Below, piece by piece: positions 10,357 through 24,800 of a stretch of DNA of 64,000 nucleotides. Position 1 is the first letter of the stretch. Every line of letters begins with the position of its first letter. The position numbers were made by a program, and so were the translations under genes. Origin of the DNA: Lytechinus variegatus (taxonomy: Eukaryota; Echinodermata; Echinoidea; Temnopleuroida; Toxopneustidae); contig NC_054741.1 in NCBI RefSeq assembly GCF_018143015.1, positions 18,843,736-18,907,735 on the forward strand, written 5' to 3'. A model generated the notes under the pieces. The model saw nothing but the letters and a program-made list of their open reading frames with translations. It did no database searches and was not told the origin of the DNA.

Positions 10357-12369
10357 ATTATTATTTTATATATTTTGTCAAATTGTGGATAAATTACAAC
10401 ATTTTATATGCCCCAAATTGTCATAAAGAGCCTAGATTTAAAAAAAAATGTAACCTTCAAGATTTGTTCTAAAAACTAAGGCCATATCATCTCTTATCAA
10501 CATCTTCCATCACTTCCTTAACTGTCTTTTCCTCTGTCGCTGAGCGCTTTCCTTCATCAATACCATTGAGGTAAGCTCCTCAACGATTTAATTGTTTTTC
10601 AATAATGACTGCGATCCCTGTTATTGTCTCTCTTGTTTTCCGATGTAAAGTTTGGATAAACCTTGACCTCTTGCTAGAAAAGATATGGAGGACTTTGTTG
10701 TTTGGTTGGAGCAAGGCAATTGTTGTTAGTTCAGTGCTTTTTCAAGAGGTATGCTATTTGAAAACTTCGGACTGGAACTGGAGGAGGTCCGTGCAATTAG
10801 AACACTTGGTCTCGGGTGTAATTTTTTGTTTTTGTTGTTGAACTAAGCTTTTCATATCATCTCCCTAAATATGTTTAGTTAAATATGTGTTGTAAGTAAA
10901 GTGGGTATTTTGAAAGTTAGTACCATACAAATAACTTGCATATGTCCCAAACTTCCCAAACTATTATCTGGCTAAATCCTCAAATAGACTTTTGATAAAA
11001 TTGAAAATCATGTTTTTATTAAAGCTGTAATAATGATATTAGTTCAGTCTTGCGATGATTTGATAATTTAGAACTGATTTCATGCATTCATTACTAGATC
11101 CCATGTATCAATGGGGGAGAGGGCCCAAGGGGGGGGGGGTGTAATTCACCAAGTAAGTAAAGTAACAATTTAAAAATGTATATTATATATGATAGAGAGA
11201 GAGGAGGGGGAGATACTCTAGAGAGACAGATAGCGAGAAGAAACCGTAAACAGGTAGATAATGCAAAAAAAAGCAGTAGCCTTGGTGTAGACTAGATTGA
11301 CAAAGTTTTGAGGAGAGGCATGTCTGTGTATCTGTGTATCATGCAAATGCTGTTCAACCATGCCCGCATCGCACTATTGATTTGTCGTCAAGTGAGGTCT
11401 ATTGTGTGGAACCGAGGCTGTTTTCTGTGTGCTCCTGCCTGAGTTCCAAACCAACAATCTCTCCCTTTTTTTTAATCCTCTCATTACCTTGTCCTGGTCC
11501 AGGCGTGAGTAATCAATGGATGCACACTTGTTAGTGGGGAGGGTGGGTTAAGCAAAGAAGAGGAAGAATAGAAACTGTGGAGTTAGTCACTAAGCATTTA
11601 GAGATCTATGGGATGGATGAGTGGAGTAAGGCCAAACTCCCAAAAGAAGATTGCTCCATTCCACTCTATGTGTGTACGCAGTCAATGGTTTAGGAGGTGT
11701 GTACTTTGACTTAGCCCTACTTCTCTTTCATTATACCTCTCTTTAATGCTTGTAGCCTGTCAGAACCCTTCCCATAGATGATGCATTACTTAAGTTGTCC
11801 TCTCTTTTTTTCCTAAAGAGATGTAAAAGCAGGTTGACCAAAGTGCCAAAGAGCGTAAATACTCTGGCTTTGGGAACACAAACAGGGTATCAAACTCATC
11901 TACCCATGAAAAGAGAGAATGGGCACTGAAGATGTGAAGATACAATGAGTTTAAGGAAAAGGAGATGAAGAATTCTACCTGCTTCACTACCGATACTTAA
12001 TCTATTCATCACATAGAAAGGAATTCAAAATGGGAGAAGATAATCTTTCCATCCTTCAGAGTTTTCTTCGTAATCAGCTATAAAGCACTGAGTTGGAATT
12101 AGAGATATCCATGTACATTCAAAGATTTCAGGCTGTTTTCATTATGAGCTTTGGTCAAAATTACACTTCTTGACTTTCATTTCCCAATAAAGTTGAATGG
12201 ATAAACTTTATGTCCATGTAGCTATAATAGATAAAAAAAGTTTGTATTTGATCTCAGATATATAATTTCATCCAGTAAAATAGGAGATATGATACATTCC
12301 TTTCAAAATGTATTTATGTGTCTCTCCTTTTTTTCCATGGTACGTAACAATACGTAGATATTCAAAGAA

Positions 12370-12720
12370 TAAGTTCAATTCAATTCAATTCAATTTTATT
12401 TATTTCACTTCCATCAAACAAAAACAAATTGTATACCATATATATAAAAATAAGTATTTGTATCCATTGCAAAGAAACAAAAATAATAATACATATGTTG
12501 TGAAAAAAAACTTACACGATTTGGGCAACACATTGGAGGTTTTAAATAAGTATACTATTTTTCAATAGAAATTAAATTAAGATGGAAATGGAGGGACCCA
12601 CTAAAAAGCAATGCTTGTACAATGTGGGCCCCTCAAAAATAGATAACAAAACCAATAACAGAGTACAAATACAGACATATGTAATCAAATGAGAAAAAAA
12701 ATAAATGAAAAAAAAAGTTG
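12370..12720 (-). mobile_element. Retrotransposon 3' end, inverted
   Basis: On the - strand the segment would end in a repeated 'aattg' tail (+ strand 'ttcaattcaattcaattcaa', 12373 onward), next to 'ttttatttatttcacttcc'. Such a tail marks the 3' end of a LINE or SINE copy. The remaining sequence up to about 12720 ('gtacaatgtgggcccctc') is noncoding. The right border is a guess. Confidence 0.4.
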
Positions 12721-13136
12721 GCAGTGAGATTCAAATTGGTATGCTGTGTTGCTTTAAAAAAACTACAATTATAGTCTAACTATTAAAGTGTAAATAGTAA
12801 TTACTCATTTATTGTATTAACAGAGAGCATTTTAGTTTTGTATTGATATAATCTCACACTCAGAATTTTCTTCAAATTTTGAAGGCATGAAGAAATGATG
12901 ACTGGGACCAATCATCGGTATGGGAAACCACCAGATATAAGATTGTGAATTTGTGATGCAAATTAGGAGAGAGATACCAGCCTGTTTCCTTTTTTTATTG
13001 AAAAAAAATACATAGTCTTTTAGCACATTAAAGAATGGCTTGGAGATATGGATTTTGTTTTTGCACATTTATTGACCATAGTTAGAGAATAAAACTAGGA
13101 ACAGTCAATTGACCTTAAGCTTCCATCACTTCCTAG

Positions 13137-13150
13137 GTTACTATGGTGAC
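13137..13150. promoter_or_regulatory. RFX X-box-like palindrome in intron 1
   Basis: GTTACTATGGTGAC fits the RFX pattern RYYNYY-N2-RRNRAC. It is an intronic site and binding is inferred from the motif only. Confidence 0.4.
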
Positions 13151-16100
13151 AATACAGGGGTCATGAACGTTTCAGGAAGAAAAGGGTTAATGGGGTGCAG
13201 TTTAAACAAAGAATCAATTTCAAGTGTGATCATTTTGAATTCTCATTCTTTACACATGCATCATTTTCATGCTATTGTCCGAGAACTGCAAATTTGTTTT
13301 ATTAAAATTATTGTGTTTGTAATTTTCTTTAGTATTCCAATACGAGCAATTTGAATACGGATATCTAGTATAGGTCATCAAGGAAAAAATTCAGTTTTTT
13401 TTTCATGTTACAAATGGATCATTAGTGCTACCATTTTGCCTTTTTTTTTTAAAAACCATAATTATGTAAGGATATGATTATACTCCCAGAGTTATTGAAC
13501 AATACACAGATTTATCCTCCCTCTTGTGTGCACATCTGCAAATAACACTACAGAGAGAAAGAGGGAGAGAAAGAGAGATAAAGTTGCTGCAGACTCCATT
13601 GTCTTTTGATGACTAAATGTTATATCTGGCCTCTAATCTGCCAGGGATGGATTCCATTTCAGTATCATTCTATCCCTGTATTATTTCATTAGTTTGGACG
13701 ATTTGCCATTGATGCTGGCAATTGTCAACATTAATTAAGTAATTAGTGTGATATAGTTTTCCATTGTATTTAAGTAATAAAATGTCTTTGATTAAAAAGA
13801 GAAAAGAGAAAATATGATGAAAACTGAAAAATGATGGAATGAATGCGAAATGGGAGATGAATAGAATTGCGAGTTTGTGACAGTAGTTTTTTTTTTTAAG
13901 TGAAGAATTCTTGGCCAAACAGCATTCTAATTTTCAATATTAGCATTCCATGAGACTCTTTGATCAGATAGTCCAGAAAAACCTATTCTATTGAATGAAG
14001 CATATTTTATCTTGGACACTAGCATCCTCCAGGAAATAAGACCGTGTTACATGATCACCATCTTTCAATTTCTGCTGGTTAGCTTGCCGAACTTTTTTTT
14101 CCAGACTACAGTCACACCACCCATCATAATTAGGCTATATAAGATGCTGTTTTATCAGGCAAAGTTCAGTTTGCTCTTAGGCTTATTTTATTGAGAGGTC
14201 ACTAAGTGGATAATTATGTTGGTAGTCTTTGATATGTCTAAGCAAAGGAGGAGGATACTGTTCGATCAGCCGCTACCAGCACATCTTGCCCTGTCCCTGC
14301 CAATCTGCTTTTTACCCCACCCCCCCTCCCCATTCATAGTCATCATGCATATTAACTATATATCACTGCATCAATTTGTATGCCAGTGTTATGCTCTGTA
14401 ATTAAATACCACGCCACACTTTCAAGAGAAAATAAAGGAAGCAAGTTTTATCAATGCAATATTTGTTATCACTCCCGAATATTTGTGTTGAATTACGGAT
14501 AACATGAGCCCAGTCATCCAGCACATCACCTTTGAAATGCAATACTGTTTGCAGTTATTTAATGGTGGAAAAAAATACCAACAGTTTGCTTTACACCTTT
14601 AAAAATCACGGAATAAGGGAGCTTTATGGAATTGAAAAACACTTTTGTGCTGTTGGGGAGGCGAAGGTCTGTCTCGGAAGAATGACAAACATCTCCTACA
14701 CTCGGCTGCATTATGCCCTCCTCCCAAAATACGAATAAAGTTCTGCTTGGGTTGATCTGTAAATCAAGTTCATTACATTATAACAAGCCATGATCTCACA
14801 TCTCTCTGAGTTGGGGATAGAGATTGTGTTTGGAAGTGGGAGGGAGAGAAAGAGAAAATAGAGAGAGGATACAAACCTTGAATACATCACCTCATGGTTG
14901 ACTGCATAAACGGTATGGTTAGGTTTCATTGAGCATGCATACAATGGGACTGCAGCAATAGGCAAATATGGATTTTGGTGAGATGGGGTGTTTTTTACCT
15001 GCTTGCGTCATGCCATTCTTGCTTCCTGTGTACTTGCGAAATAAAAAAGAAAATTCCATGCAACAATACGGAATGATGAAGGTTTCAGTGATCCCAAGCC
15101 AATACTCGATCCCTGCTCTCTTTAGACTCTTTGCATCCAGAGATATCTATTAGCCATCACTTCATATATTGATTTGACTATTATCTACACCAGCTTTCTA
15201 AAAACAACATCCAAACTCATCAAAAATTAAAAGACCCGTTTGATGGAGTGAGATAAAACTTCAAAAGCAAATGAATAAGTAAATAAATAAATTGAAAATG
15301 AAAATGTTGACATCCACTCTGAATTGCTTTGAGGTAAACACCTTGGCATTATCTCTCTTTCCGTCCATATGTTTTTTACTCACATATTCATTTCAAGTAG
15401 GATATTTTTTGTGGATTCCTGCTTGTATTCTACCACAGGAATTTGGGTACACTGAAATTATGAGTAATGAAATCAGTGCAATTGTTCTCTCTCCAAGAGA
15501 TAGAGGATGTATCCGGCAAGATGGGGAGATTTCTATCCAGTCATAATAGTTGGTGTTCAAAGAAAAGCATACAGGGAAGGAAGTAACAGTGATATCAGTA
15601 ATACCACAGTTTCTTACAGATGTTGAATAGCTTTATCATTTTCAATGATTGCGATGTTTGCATTTTATAAATCTTGTTTAGATTTTTCTGAAGAATATTA
15701 ATAAATTGTTTAAATTAGATGTTTATGAAATGAGACAAATAGTTTCTTAACACCTTTTAAAATGATTTTTCTATCATCTTTAAGTGCTACATGTAGGCTC
15801 TACAATATTTTGCTTGCAGGATATTAATAGTATACCACCAAGGGTTCCTCTGAATTGTTATCAGAATTAACATTGATAAGTTAATGGCCTAAGAACACCC
15901 AGTAACAAACACAAGGATGATGTGAAATGGATTGAATGGTAAATTGTGAAGGGGGTTCTTTTTAAGCCTACATGACTATGAACATTATCTACCCCCACCA
16001 AAAATAAGAGATTGTAAAACCCCAAAGTATTATGACTTTTAGAAATGGTGAATGGAAGAATGGAACAAGTTTTATTTCAGTCTATTTGATCATATGAGAG

Positions 16101-18084
16101 AGTTTAATGCAAAGCTAATGTGATACCATGTACATTCTAATCGCAAACAAGGAAGTGAACATCATTGATAGAGAGTGTATAAATCTAGAGATGCAGTCAT
16201 CGCGGGGAAAAGTGGAGGCAGATGTGTGCGGCTGATCACATTTATTATATGTTCTATCGAGTTTTCCTTCTGTTAGCGTGTAATATATCATCTCAAGTGG
16301 TTGTTACACAGCCTAGATCAGGCCCGTATTATTCCACATGTATACGCGAGAGAAGATGACTTGTTATTACGGAATATAATCTTGCTCAATCATAGAGGCA
16401 CTCCTTCAAACAATTTACCTTGTTGGCTTTGGCCTGATTTCATTCCCCAAGTTTTAAACGTAGTAGACGTAGCTCGTGCAAGGCTTCCAAATTTTGTATT
16501 TTGAGTCCTGATGCTAGGTTCAGATGTTGGCAAGTTTTCGTGCCATGACTTGCCAGAAAGACAAATGAAAATAGAGGCCCATGTTATGTACAAAGTTATT
16601 GTCTCATGGTGCAGTGCTTTGCAAACAATACTCTTGTAATCATGGTTTTCTACTTCCACGGAGTTGAGGTACAAGTAGAGCAACGTGTGTCAAGTTTGTC
16701 ATTTCGTACAACTTCACCCTTGACTTTTCATAGAGGGATTATGGGGGTAATCATTTTCTTTTCCAGATATATAGTACCTTGACCTTCAAAACTTATTCTA
16801 AATTAAGATGACTTTAACTATCATCAAGCTTCCAGGAATGATGGTTTAAACAGCTAGACGGTTTGAGATTAGATAGATATCATTAGAAGGAAGTTTAATA
16901 TTGATCAGTTCATTATTGAGACAATTGAATGAAGAAGTTTCTCGAATTTCCTTGAAATAGAGAATTCATCACTGGAAGGATCAAATGGTGTGAGATGAAA
17001 ATTAGAGAAAATTCAAGTTCTTTGTCCTCTGTTATGATGTACTTGTCTTGAGAATCAAGAGCGAAAGATGAAGTGTTTATGAATACTTTGAGATGTAAGC
17101 AAAAGTGGTGATTATAGTCAGAATTTAACACAGAAATATTTAAATCAGGACACGAGATAGGTGATTATTTTAGACACTGGAACACCAAGATGTTAGTTGA
17201 TGAGTACATTTGAAGGATTGTTAAAAAAAAGAATTGAATAAAAATGTTGTTTGGCTATTGATAATTTGTGTGATGAAATTTCCCGTTGACACTCCAGTGT
17301 AAATTTGTCAGTTAAAGATAAATACCAGTTGTAACGTTCTCAAAATGAGTCTGAACAGAATCCAATGAAAGTACCCTCAAAGTGTTTGTATACAATAAAA
17401 TATGTGCCAAATAGCTCTGGAAGAAATGCGTAATTGCTGAGAAATAATCGAAATATGCAGCAAATTCCATCAAATTTGGGGTAATATAAATGCACTGTCC
17501 CACATATGCTTTTCAGTATTAATGATCATCAGAATTACCAATTTTGAGCTGAGATTTAATGATCTTACAAAGAAAAGTTTACATTTATGTATGTGATCTA
17601 GATGTATGATAATATTTTGACTATTAACCTTGATTTAAAAGACTTTAAAGAAATAATTCTCTGCTGCAACTACTGTATTTTACCTTTAAGTTTTGATGAT
17701 GAAAGACTATGACATCCTCCCAGCAGTTTTGCGTGGGTCTGTAGAAATATACTAATGTAGATATGCTTTGTTATTGTACTTGTATTAATCATCATTGATA
17801 TTTTGTTTGTCATTTTCTGTTTGAGAGTGGATGTTGTCATGTGGACTCTAAACCACAAATTGCCAGGAAATGTAAATGTTATGCACATTTTGATTAAGTG
17901 ATAATTTTTAGAGGTTTCTCCTCCATTTGCTACAATAGGATGAAACTCAATATGTCTTTTTATGTCTCTTTCTTCCTTTGTAATGATGGTTGTGAGGATG
18001 GTGAAATGGCCATCACTTGCGCTCTCATCTTAATAAATGGTTATCTTTGACTAGTTTGCCAACTTATCATCCTCATTAGGACCT

Positions 18085-18860
18085 TCATCACAGTATCATC
18101 ATCATCATTATCGTCATCATAACCATCATCAACATCCTCCTCTTCCGACTCATTACAATCACCACCTCCACGAACATATGGCTATTCCTTCTCATCATTT
18201 TACACCACCACCATCATTAAAGCCTTTTCCTCATCATTATCCCCATCACCATCATTGCATCCTCCTCATCATCATCATCCCAATCACCATCACCATCATT
18301 ACATCCTCTTCCTCATCATCCCCTTCACCACCACCACTATCATCATCAACATCCTTCTCTTCCTTCTCATCACCACCACCACCACCATCATTACATCCCT
18401 ATCATCATCCCCATCATCACCACCACCATCATTACATCCTCCTCCTCCTCATGATCCCCATCACTACCACCATCATTACATCCTCCTCCTCCTCATCATC
18501 CCCATCACCACCACCATCATTAATTACATCCTTGTCATCATCATCATCACTATCACCACCACCATCACCATCATTGCATCCTCTTCATCATCATCCCCAC
18601 CACCACCACCACCACCACCATCAATGATCATTTCATCTTCCTCCTCATCATCCCATCACCACCACCACAGTCATTACATCCTCCTGCTCATCATCATCCC
18701 CATCACCATTACCATATACATTCTCACCACCACCATCATAACATCCTCATCCTTTCCCTCCTTACCCTCCACCTTCTCTGCTCCCCCTCATGGTCACTAC
18801 CACAATCAGTATTATCATCATTAGTGACCATCACAACCACTGTCATTGCTATAATTATCA
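18085..18860 (+). repeat. CAT/CCAT-rich microsatellite block
   Basis: About 775 bases of imperfect (CAT)n, (CCACCA)n and (CATCCTCCT)n on the + strand, almost free of G. The two overlapping open frames at 18178-18627 and 18255-18824 are H-, P-, S- and I-rich low-complexity translations of the repeat, with no start context, splice evidence or domain. I do not call them genes. Length variation between individuals is likely. Confidence 0.9.
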
Positions 18861-21800
18861 TCATAATGATATTCAATATACTAGTTTTGATGTTCTTTTA
18901 CTTGATCAATTTTAGTGATCTCGGGTATTATTTATCTCAAATGATCAACATTAACTCCTTTCAACATGCCATGGATGTTATGCATATTGTGTGGAGTGAT
19001 TGGTTGACTTTGGCATTTCAGGGTTCAAATGGATGGAATCCTCTCCACACACAATAATGATAAATTTCCTCCAGACCCAACTACAACTGGCTTCCTCTTG
19101 CTTGTAACTTCTTTTTGAAGGCATCTTCCATGGAGATGTTTGAGTGAATAATAGGAGAGGGGAAGAAGGTCAGACCGTGGTACTTTATCAAGGTCAGGTT
19201 TGGAAGAGAGATTGATGGCAAGTCTGCATGGAAGGGTTCATTTACATCCCTCCATCAGGAAAATAACCTGTAAATTTAAGTTTTAAAATAACCAAATTAA
19301 TAAGTTCTCACATTCACACCAACTCAAAGCAGATAAAGTTCATGATATGTATCGTGTCTGAAATATGATGAAAAGTTCTCAAAATTTGCTTTCATACTCA
19401 AATATACAGGCATACTTGGAGAAATCCTAGCCAAGGTTTTCGTAATTTTTGTTGAAAAGTTCCACTTTACAAGTACTAATTTGTAGGGGTTTTTTTTCTT
19501 GGTTTTGGGGATGTTACAAATATATTCGCACAAGTTAAACATTATTTGGTGCTTTACTTGATTTGGCAGGTGAAAATGTGCTTTTTGGAAGAATGGGTCT
19601 GAATATACCAAGTATAATGACATGGAAACGGCACAAATTTTGGGTCTTTTTTGTGCCTAGTTGTATGATGTGGGTGTAAGTACAAATAGTGTAATTGATT
19701 GAGAACTCGCTATGAAAGACAATGAGCTGTATATGGGTGTTAAAGTAATGTCTCTTGTATGAAGGTATGTTTATATGAATTTTAAGTTTGCTAGGCATTG
19801 TTGACTCTAACCCCCCAATTTAATCTGCATCATTTGGAATTTTAATTATACTGCATCACTGAATGGGGTGTGTCTTCATTGTTTTCTCCATTTGTGTCAT
19901 AATTATTGGAGTTATTTGATTAATTTCAATGATTTTTGATGGTGTATCCCGGAGTGTGCCTGGATTGAACAGGGAAGACCATATGGATGGAAGATTGTTA
20001 TGTATTCTATCCTTCTAAACTCTAAACACTCTCAAACATTGATTCTAAAGTACATTCATCATCCATCGCTAATCACACCATGGAAATCTATTTACACAGT
20101 TCCTGCCAAGCATAATGCCCTTGCTCCGTGTATGACGATGACGATTAGGCCTCGCAAACACAATACATGAGAGTTTCCAACCTATAAGATCATTTTGTCC
20201 TCATGCACATCCTACCACTTCCTCCTATTCCCTATCATGCCTGCACAATTACTTTATCCCTGCATATTTAGATGACTGCATCTACCTAAGTATGATAAAT
20301 CTATTACAACCACCTTGTTGCAGTCATCCAGATCAAAGTCTCACTTAGTCTCTTAATGCAGACCCTTCTGCTCTGAAGTCTTTGGTAGACTTTGAGGATT
20401 ACTATAGTCTTTTGATCCAAACTGCAGTGTAGATGGTAGCGATGGTGACCTGTTGGGGGCATCGATTATTTTGAATTGTTCTGGACCTGGTTAGCATAGT
20501 TTTATAGCTCCATCTATTTTATTAGAGGATCCACTTCAATAGTCTATCCAGGCCAGGCCTAAACCTCAACAATTACACTAAAGAGATTTATACAGGCATA
20601 TTATATATAAGAAGTTGTATGTGAGTCTTCATTTGCCAAGTATTATTCTGTATTAACTGAAATCTTGATGATGTACATGTACATGTAGGCTATCTCAAAA
20701 GGTGATGGATTCACATTTTGTAGTCAATGATTGTCAAAGGCATCCTTTGGATGCATCTTTGGATGCACGGTCTCTTGGAAGATGTCAACCGAGCCCATGT
20801 TATGTATTGTTATGTATACAGAATCTGAGTAATAAGTGGTCCCAAGTTTGACAAGCTTATATACCATTTGTTCTATAGATGCATTAATGCTATAGGATAT
20901 TGATAATCTAGTAATGATGGATCGGTTTTACTCACAAATCATACCTTTGCTTACAAGCAAGGTGAGAAGTGTATACACAGTCTAGATTGTTACCAGTACC
21001 GACCTGAAGCACCATGTGATGCAAAAACATATGACTCCCAGGAACTGGATGTGGACACGGCAAAGATGACTTTTTGTTTCTCGTCATGTATCGTTCAATA
21101 TATCGCTTTGTAGTTGTGTTGCCTGGAGCCTGATCATTGATGATAAATACTCCAAGTGTGATTGGTCTTCATGCAGACCTCTAATGTATTGCTCGAGCAA
21201 TCAATCAAATTATCACGTTTTGATTTGTTAGTACTCAGGCAGGCAGTCTTTTCTTTCAAATGAACTGTCATGTTTCATTCCAAGAGGTGGTTTAAATCCA
21301 GTTCCATCATCCATGCAATACCTGTAGGAAGTGGAGGAGGTGGGGTGTTCAATGGGCAGTGGGTGCAGACCCCCCCCCCCATGAGTAAAAAGAGAGAAGG
21401 AAAAAGATGCTTGTTTCTTTGTGCCTCCCCAGGCACAGGACACACCAAACAAATAATGATGATGATGATAATAGTAATAACGACAACAATAGCAATAATA
21501 ACATGCATTTATGCTTCATTTTCCAAGGAATACTCATACTTTTTTCTTCACAAAGTTGCACTACTTATGCTAATTTGATATGGAAGGAGAGTTCAAGTTA
21601 TGCCACACCTTCTTTCCAAAAGCGCATTGTGCCACTAAACTCAAACCTGAGACAGGTGATAAAGTTAACTTGCTTATGATGCTTGGAGAATGCTGATCAT
21701 AAATGCATCTCTTTGTAAGGTTGTATGATCTGTGTTAGAAATTCTAGATTACAATTGGTGTTTGAATGAAAATGAAAAAGGACACAACCGTGCTTTGAAC

Positions 21801-24800
21801 TAAAATAAGAAAATCACCATTTTGAGCTGAAAACAGAAAGCGTAAACTCTTTCTAAGATCTCTAGTGAAGCAAAGGGTGATTCTCAAAGGAGATGGAATA
21901 TAGGGAGAAGCAATAAAAATGTAGGCTCTAGATGTAGGATGCTGTAGTTTGAAGAAAGAAAATGTAACTGGCAATGGGCAAATACCCATTTTATTTCTCT
22001 CTCTGTAGGAGTCAAGAACCAGCTTACCATTGAAAAATTTACATATTCTCCTAAAACAAGGTACATGCGATGTGTACATTGAAGCGAATCTCAATAGTTA
22101 TCATCTTGCACTCGATTATGAGCCCTGATCTGCATTGGGAAACAAACAAGCGGGTTGCGGTGGCTCTGCATGCGCACAGATGTACCAGGAGATATAAAAC
22201 GGTTGTGTAGCCTGCCCTCGTGCTTGCAAGCTGAAACCGAAAATTGAAAATTGCAGCTCTGGCGGACATCCTCTGTAAGGGGTTACATTGAATCGAGATG
22301 TGAGCTCACACTTTCCAAATCCAGTTTCCTTGTTAATTCAGCTTGCATGATGACTATTATTGATGTGATAATTAATCATGGATGAAATAGGTATAGTGTG
22401 AGGCCGAGCAGAGATGATTGATACGCTGTAGAACAATGCTTTGATTCTGTAATTGATATTGAAATGGAATCATTGAAATGATCCAATCATGAAGTGATGG
22501 TGATGTGTTAATTTAATAGAGATGTTAATCATAAACAAGTTGGATATTGATTATGGGGGTACAGTATGTTAACATTCACTCTTATTTCTCCTCCTTCGCT
22601 TTTTTCACATGAAAAACATGAAATGGCATGATATGGTATTTCAATGATGCTCAGTGGTAGGATGATATGTGGGCCTACTCATAATTAAAGATCCTGCTTA
22701 AGAATTGAAAATAGATTGCTCTTTAATTGATAGAATGCCAAATTCAGTTCAGTATGTATGAAAATAGGAACATCCCTCCACCAGTTATGATTCTTGTACA
22801 GTAAAAGCAGACTCTTCATTCAGCTCTTTGAAAATTCCAAACAATTACTCCACTGGTTTATTTTATATGAAAACATTTAAACATCTTCGATGTTCTGATG
22901 AACCATTTAGGCCTATCTACATTCTTTTGACATTAACAGATGTTTAGTATTATGCATCATATTCCTGTAGAAATGTACAATATAAAATTGTTTTTAAAAA
23001 ATGTAAGTTGTATGTGAATTACAGGATAGAAATGTTAGTCTAAGTTAGAATTTGAAGGTGATGTGACGTTTCATTCTTTAGGAAGAAGGCCTACATGTAT
23101 ATTATAGGTTTCATCAATAATGTTTGTCATTATTAAACTTCGCACAGAAATGAGGAAAGTTACAATTTTGAAATATTGAAAGACTCTGGTCTATCATGTT
23201 TCTTAATTTCCTGGAGCTTTCTAAAGTAATTCTGACCCCCGCTAGAAATAAAGTAAAGGGCTCTGCTCATCCTATTTTTAACTTGCTCAAGTGATGAGGT
23301 GACAGGGGTAAAGCCTATGAGATAACCAAGGTCTATATGTACCAGGCAAGCGAGCCGCAGGATGAAAAATAATTTTCCTCTCTTGGTGCCTCTCATCCCG
23401 GTGCAATGTGATACATGCTGGCAGTCTATTCACTGACCATACCCCTAACTTATCAAGTCGCTGAGCTCCTCATCAAGATCAAACTTTACTAAGGATGTGC
23501 TTCCCCATTAATTGGACTTCCTTCTTTCATTATGTGTCAAGTTTTTCACTCATTTATGAATGTTGTGTGTGTGTTCTATTAGTTTCCTGCTTGCATCCAT
23601 TGTCTTCTATAGGAAAACAGCGTGAGGGATCTTGCACAAAGCCAGGCCATCCATCTTATCCCATCCTTGCAAATCCAGTTATATCTGATCTTATTTCTCA
23701 TATAAGTTTTCTAATCCTACCAGTATGTTTGTAATTTGGGATCCTTCTTTGTTCAGCATTTATGGCTCTTTTTCCTCTTTCGTATTAAAGTAGAAAGTTA
23801 TTTATGATGCTGATCTAGTATTATAGCACCACAAAGGATGTCCTACAAATGTCAATAATACCTCAATAAATTTCTAGAAAACATTAGCTACATATATCTT
23901 TGATATTAGAGAATTGGGTTATTTTTTTAAATTTTATTTAGCTTTGTAAACCACTTGAATGGACATTTTAAAATGAATGAAGAGATACAAGTTTTACAAC
24001 TAAAATTCTGGTTTAAATTTCAAACAGTAAAAATCAAGTATATCTCTGCCTCTCTGGCTAAAAAGTAGAAATTTATCTCATTCTGTTGAATTGTAGTAAC
24101 TGAATGCACCATAAGGAATCCATTCATTCCAAGTGAAATTAAAATAAAACATGAAAACTCCCATCATTGGTTATAGATGCTGTATTGAGGGATAGAACAA
24201 GTAGATTGTTTCATGTGTCCATTTAATGATAAATGCAGCGATGATACCACAAAGTTTAATGTACTTCACTAGACACAAGACTCAGTGCATGAGACCTACT
24301 ACATGATGAGATCATTCATCCATTTGTTATCTTGATTTTCTTAATGGGGGGGGGGATTAGGGAGTTGGAAAGTAATGATGTCATGACTTAAAGTAATTTC
24401 TTGGATTAGTTTCTCGAATAGAAATGGTATTTAATTGGTAAGTGTTGTTAATGTGATTGTTATGTTTTTACAAGTTTTGTAATGTTACAGTATGGGATGA
24501 ATAGAGGTCTACATGTCCATAAAGTAAAGGATCAGGTCATTGCTAAAACTGCACATTGTTGATGCAGGGGAATTCTCAGGATCATTTCCAAATTGATGAA
24601 TAATTTTTTGCAAAATTTCAAAGTAAGCTTGTCCTTCCAGAGTGGTGAAGGTTGAGGAGCATGATAGATCTTGACTCCGTGTTCTTTTCTTTATGGATGT
24701 ATGCCATCAGTATCTGACTTGTGGGTTGTGTATTGGAGACGGTTTGGCTGATGTCCTGGTATTAGTCATCCGTGGTGTAGTAGTACATACAGGGTTGAGC

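Noticed and set aside
18178..18824. Two overlapping + strand open frames of 149 and 189 codons
   Set aside because: They are His/Pro/Ser/Ile-rich translations of a CAT/CCAT microsatellite. Two frames are open at once, which is the signature of low-complexity DNA and not of a gene.
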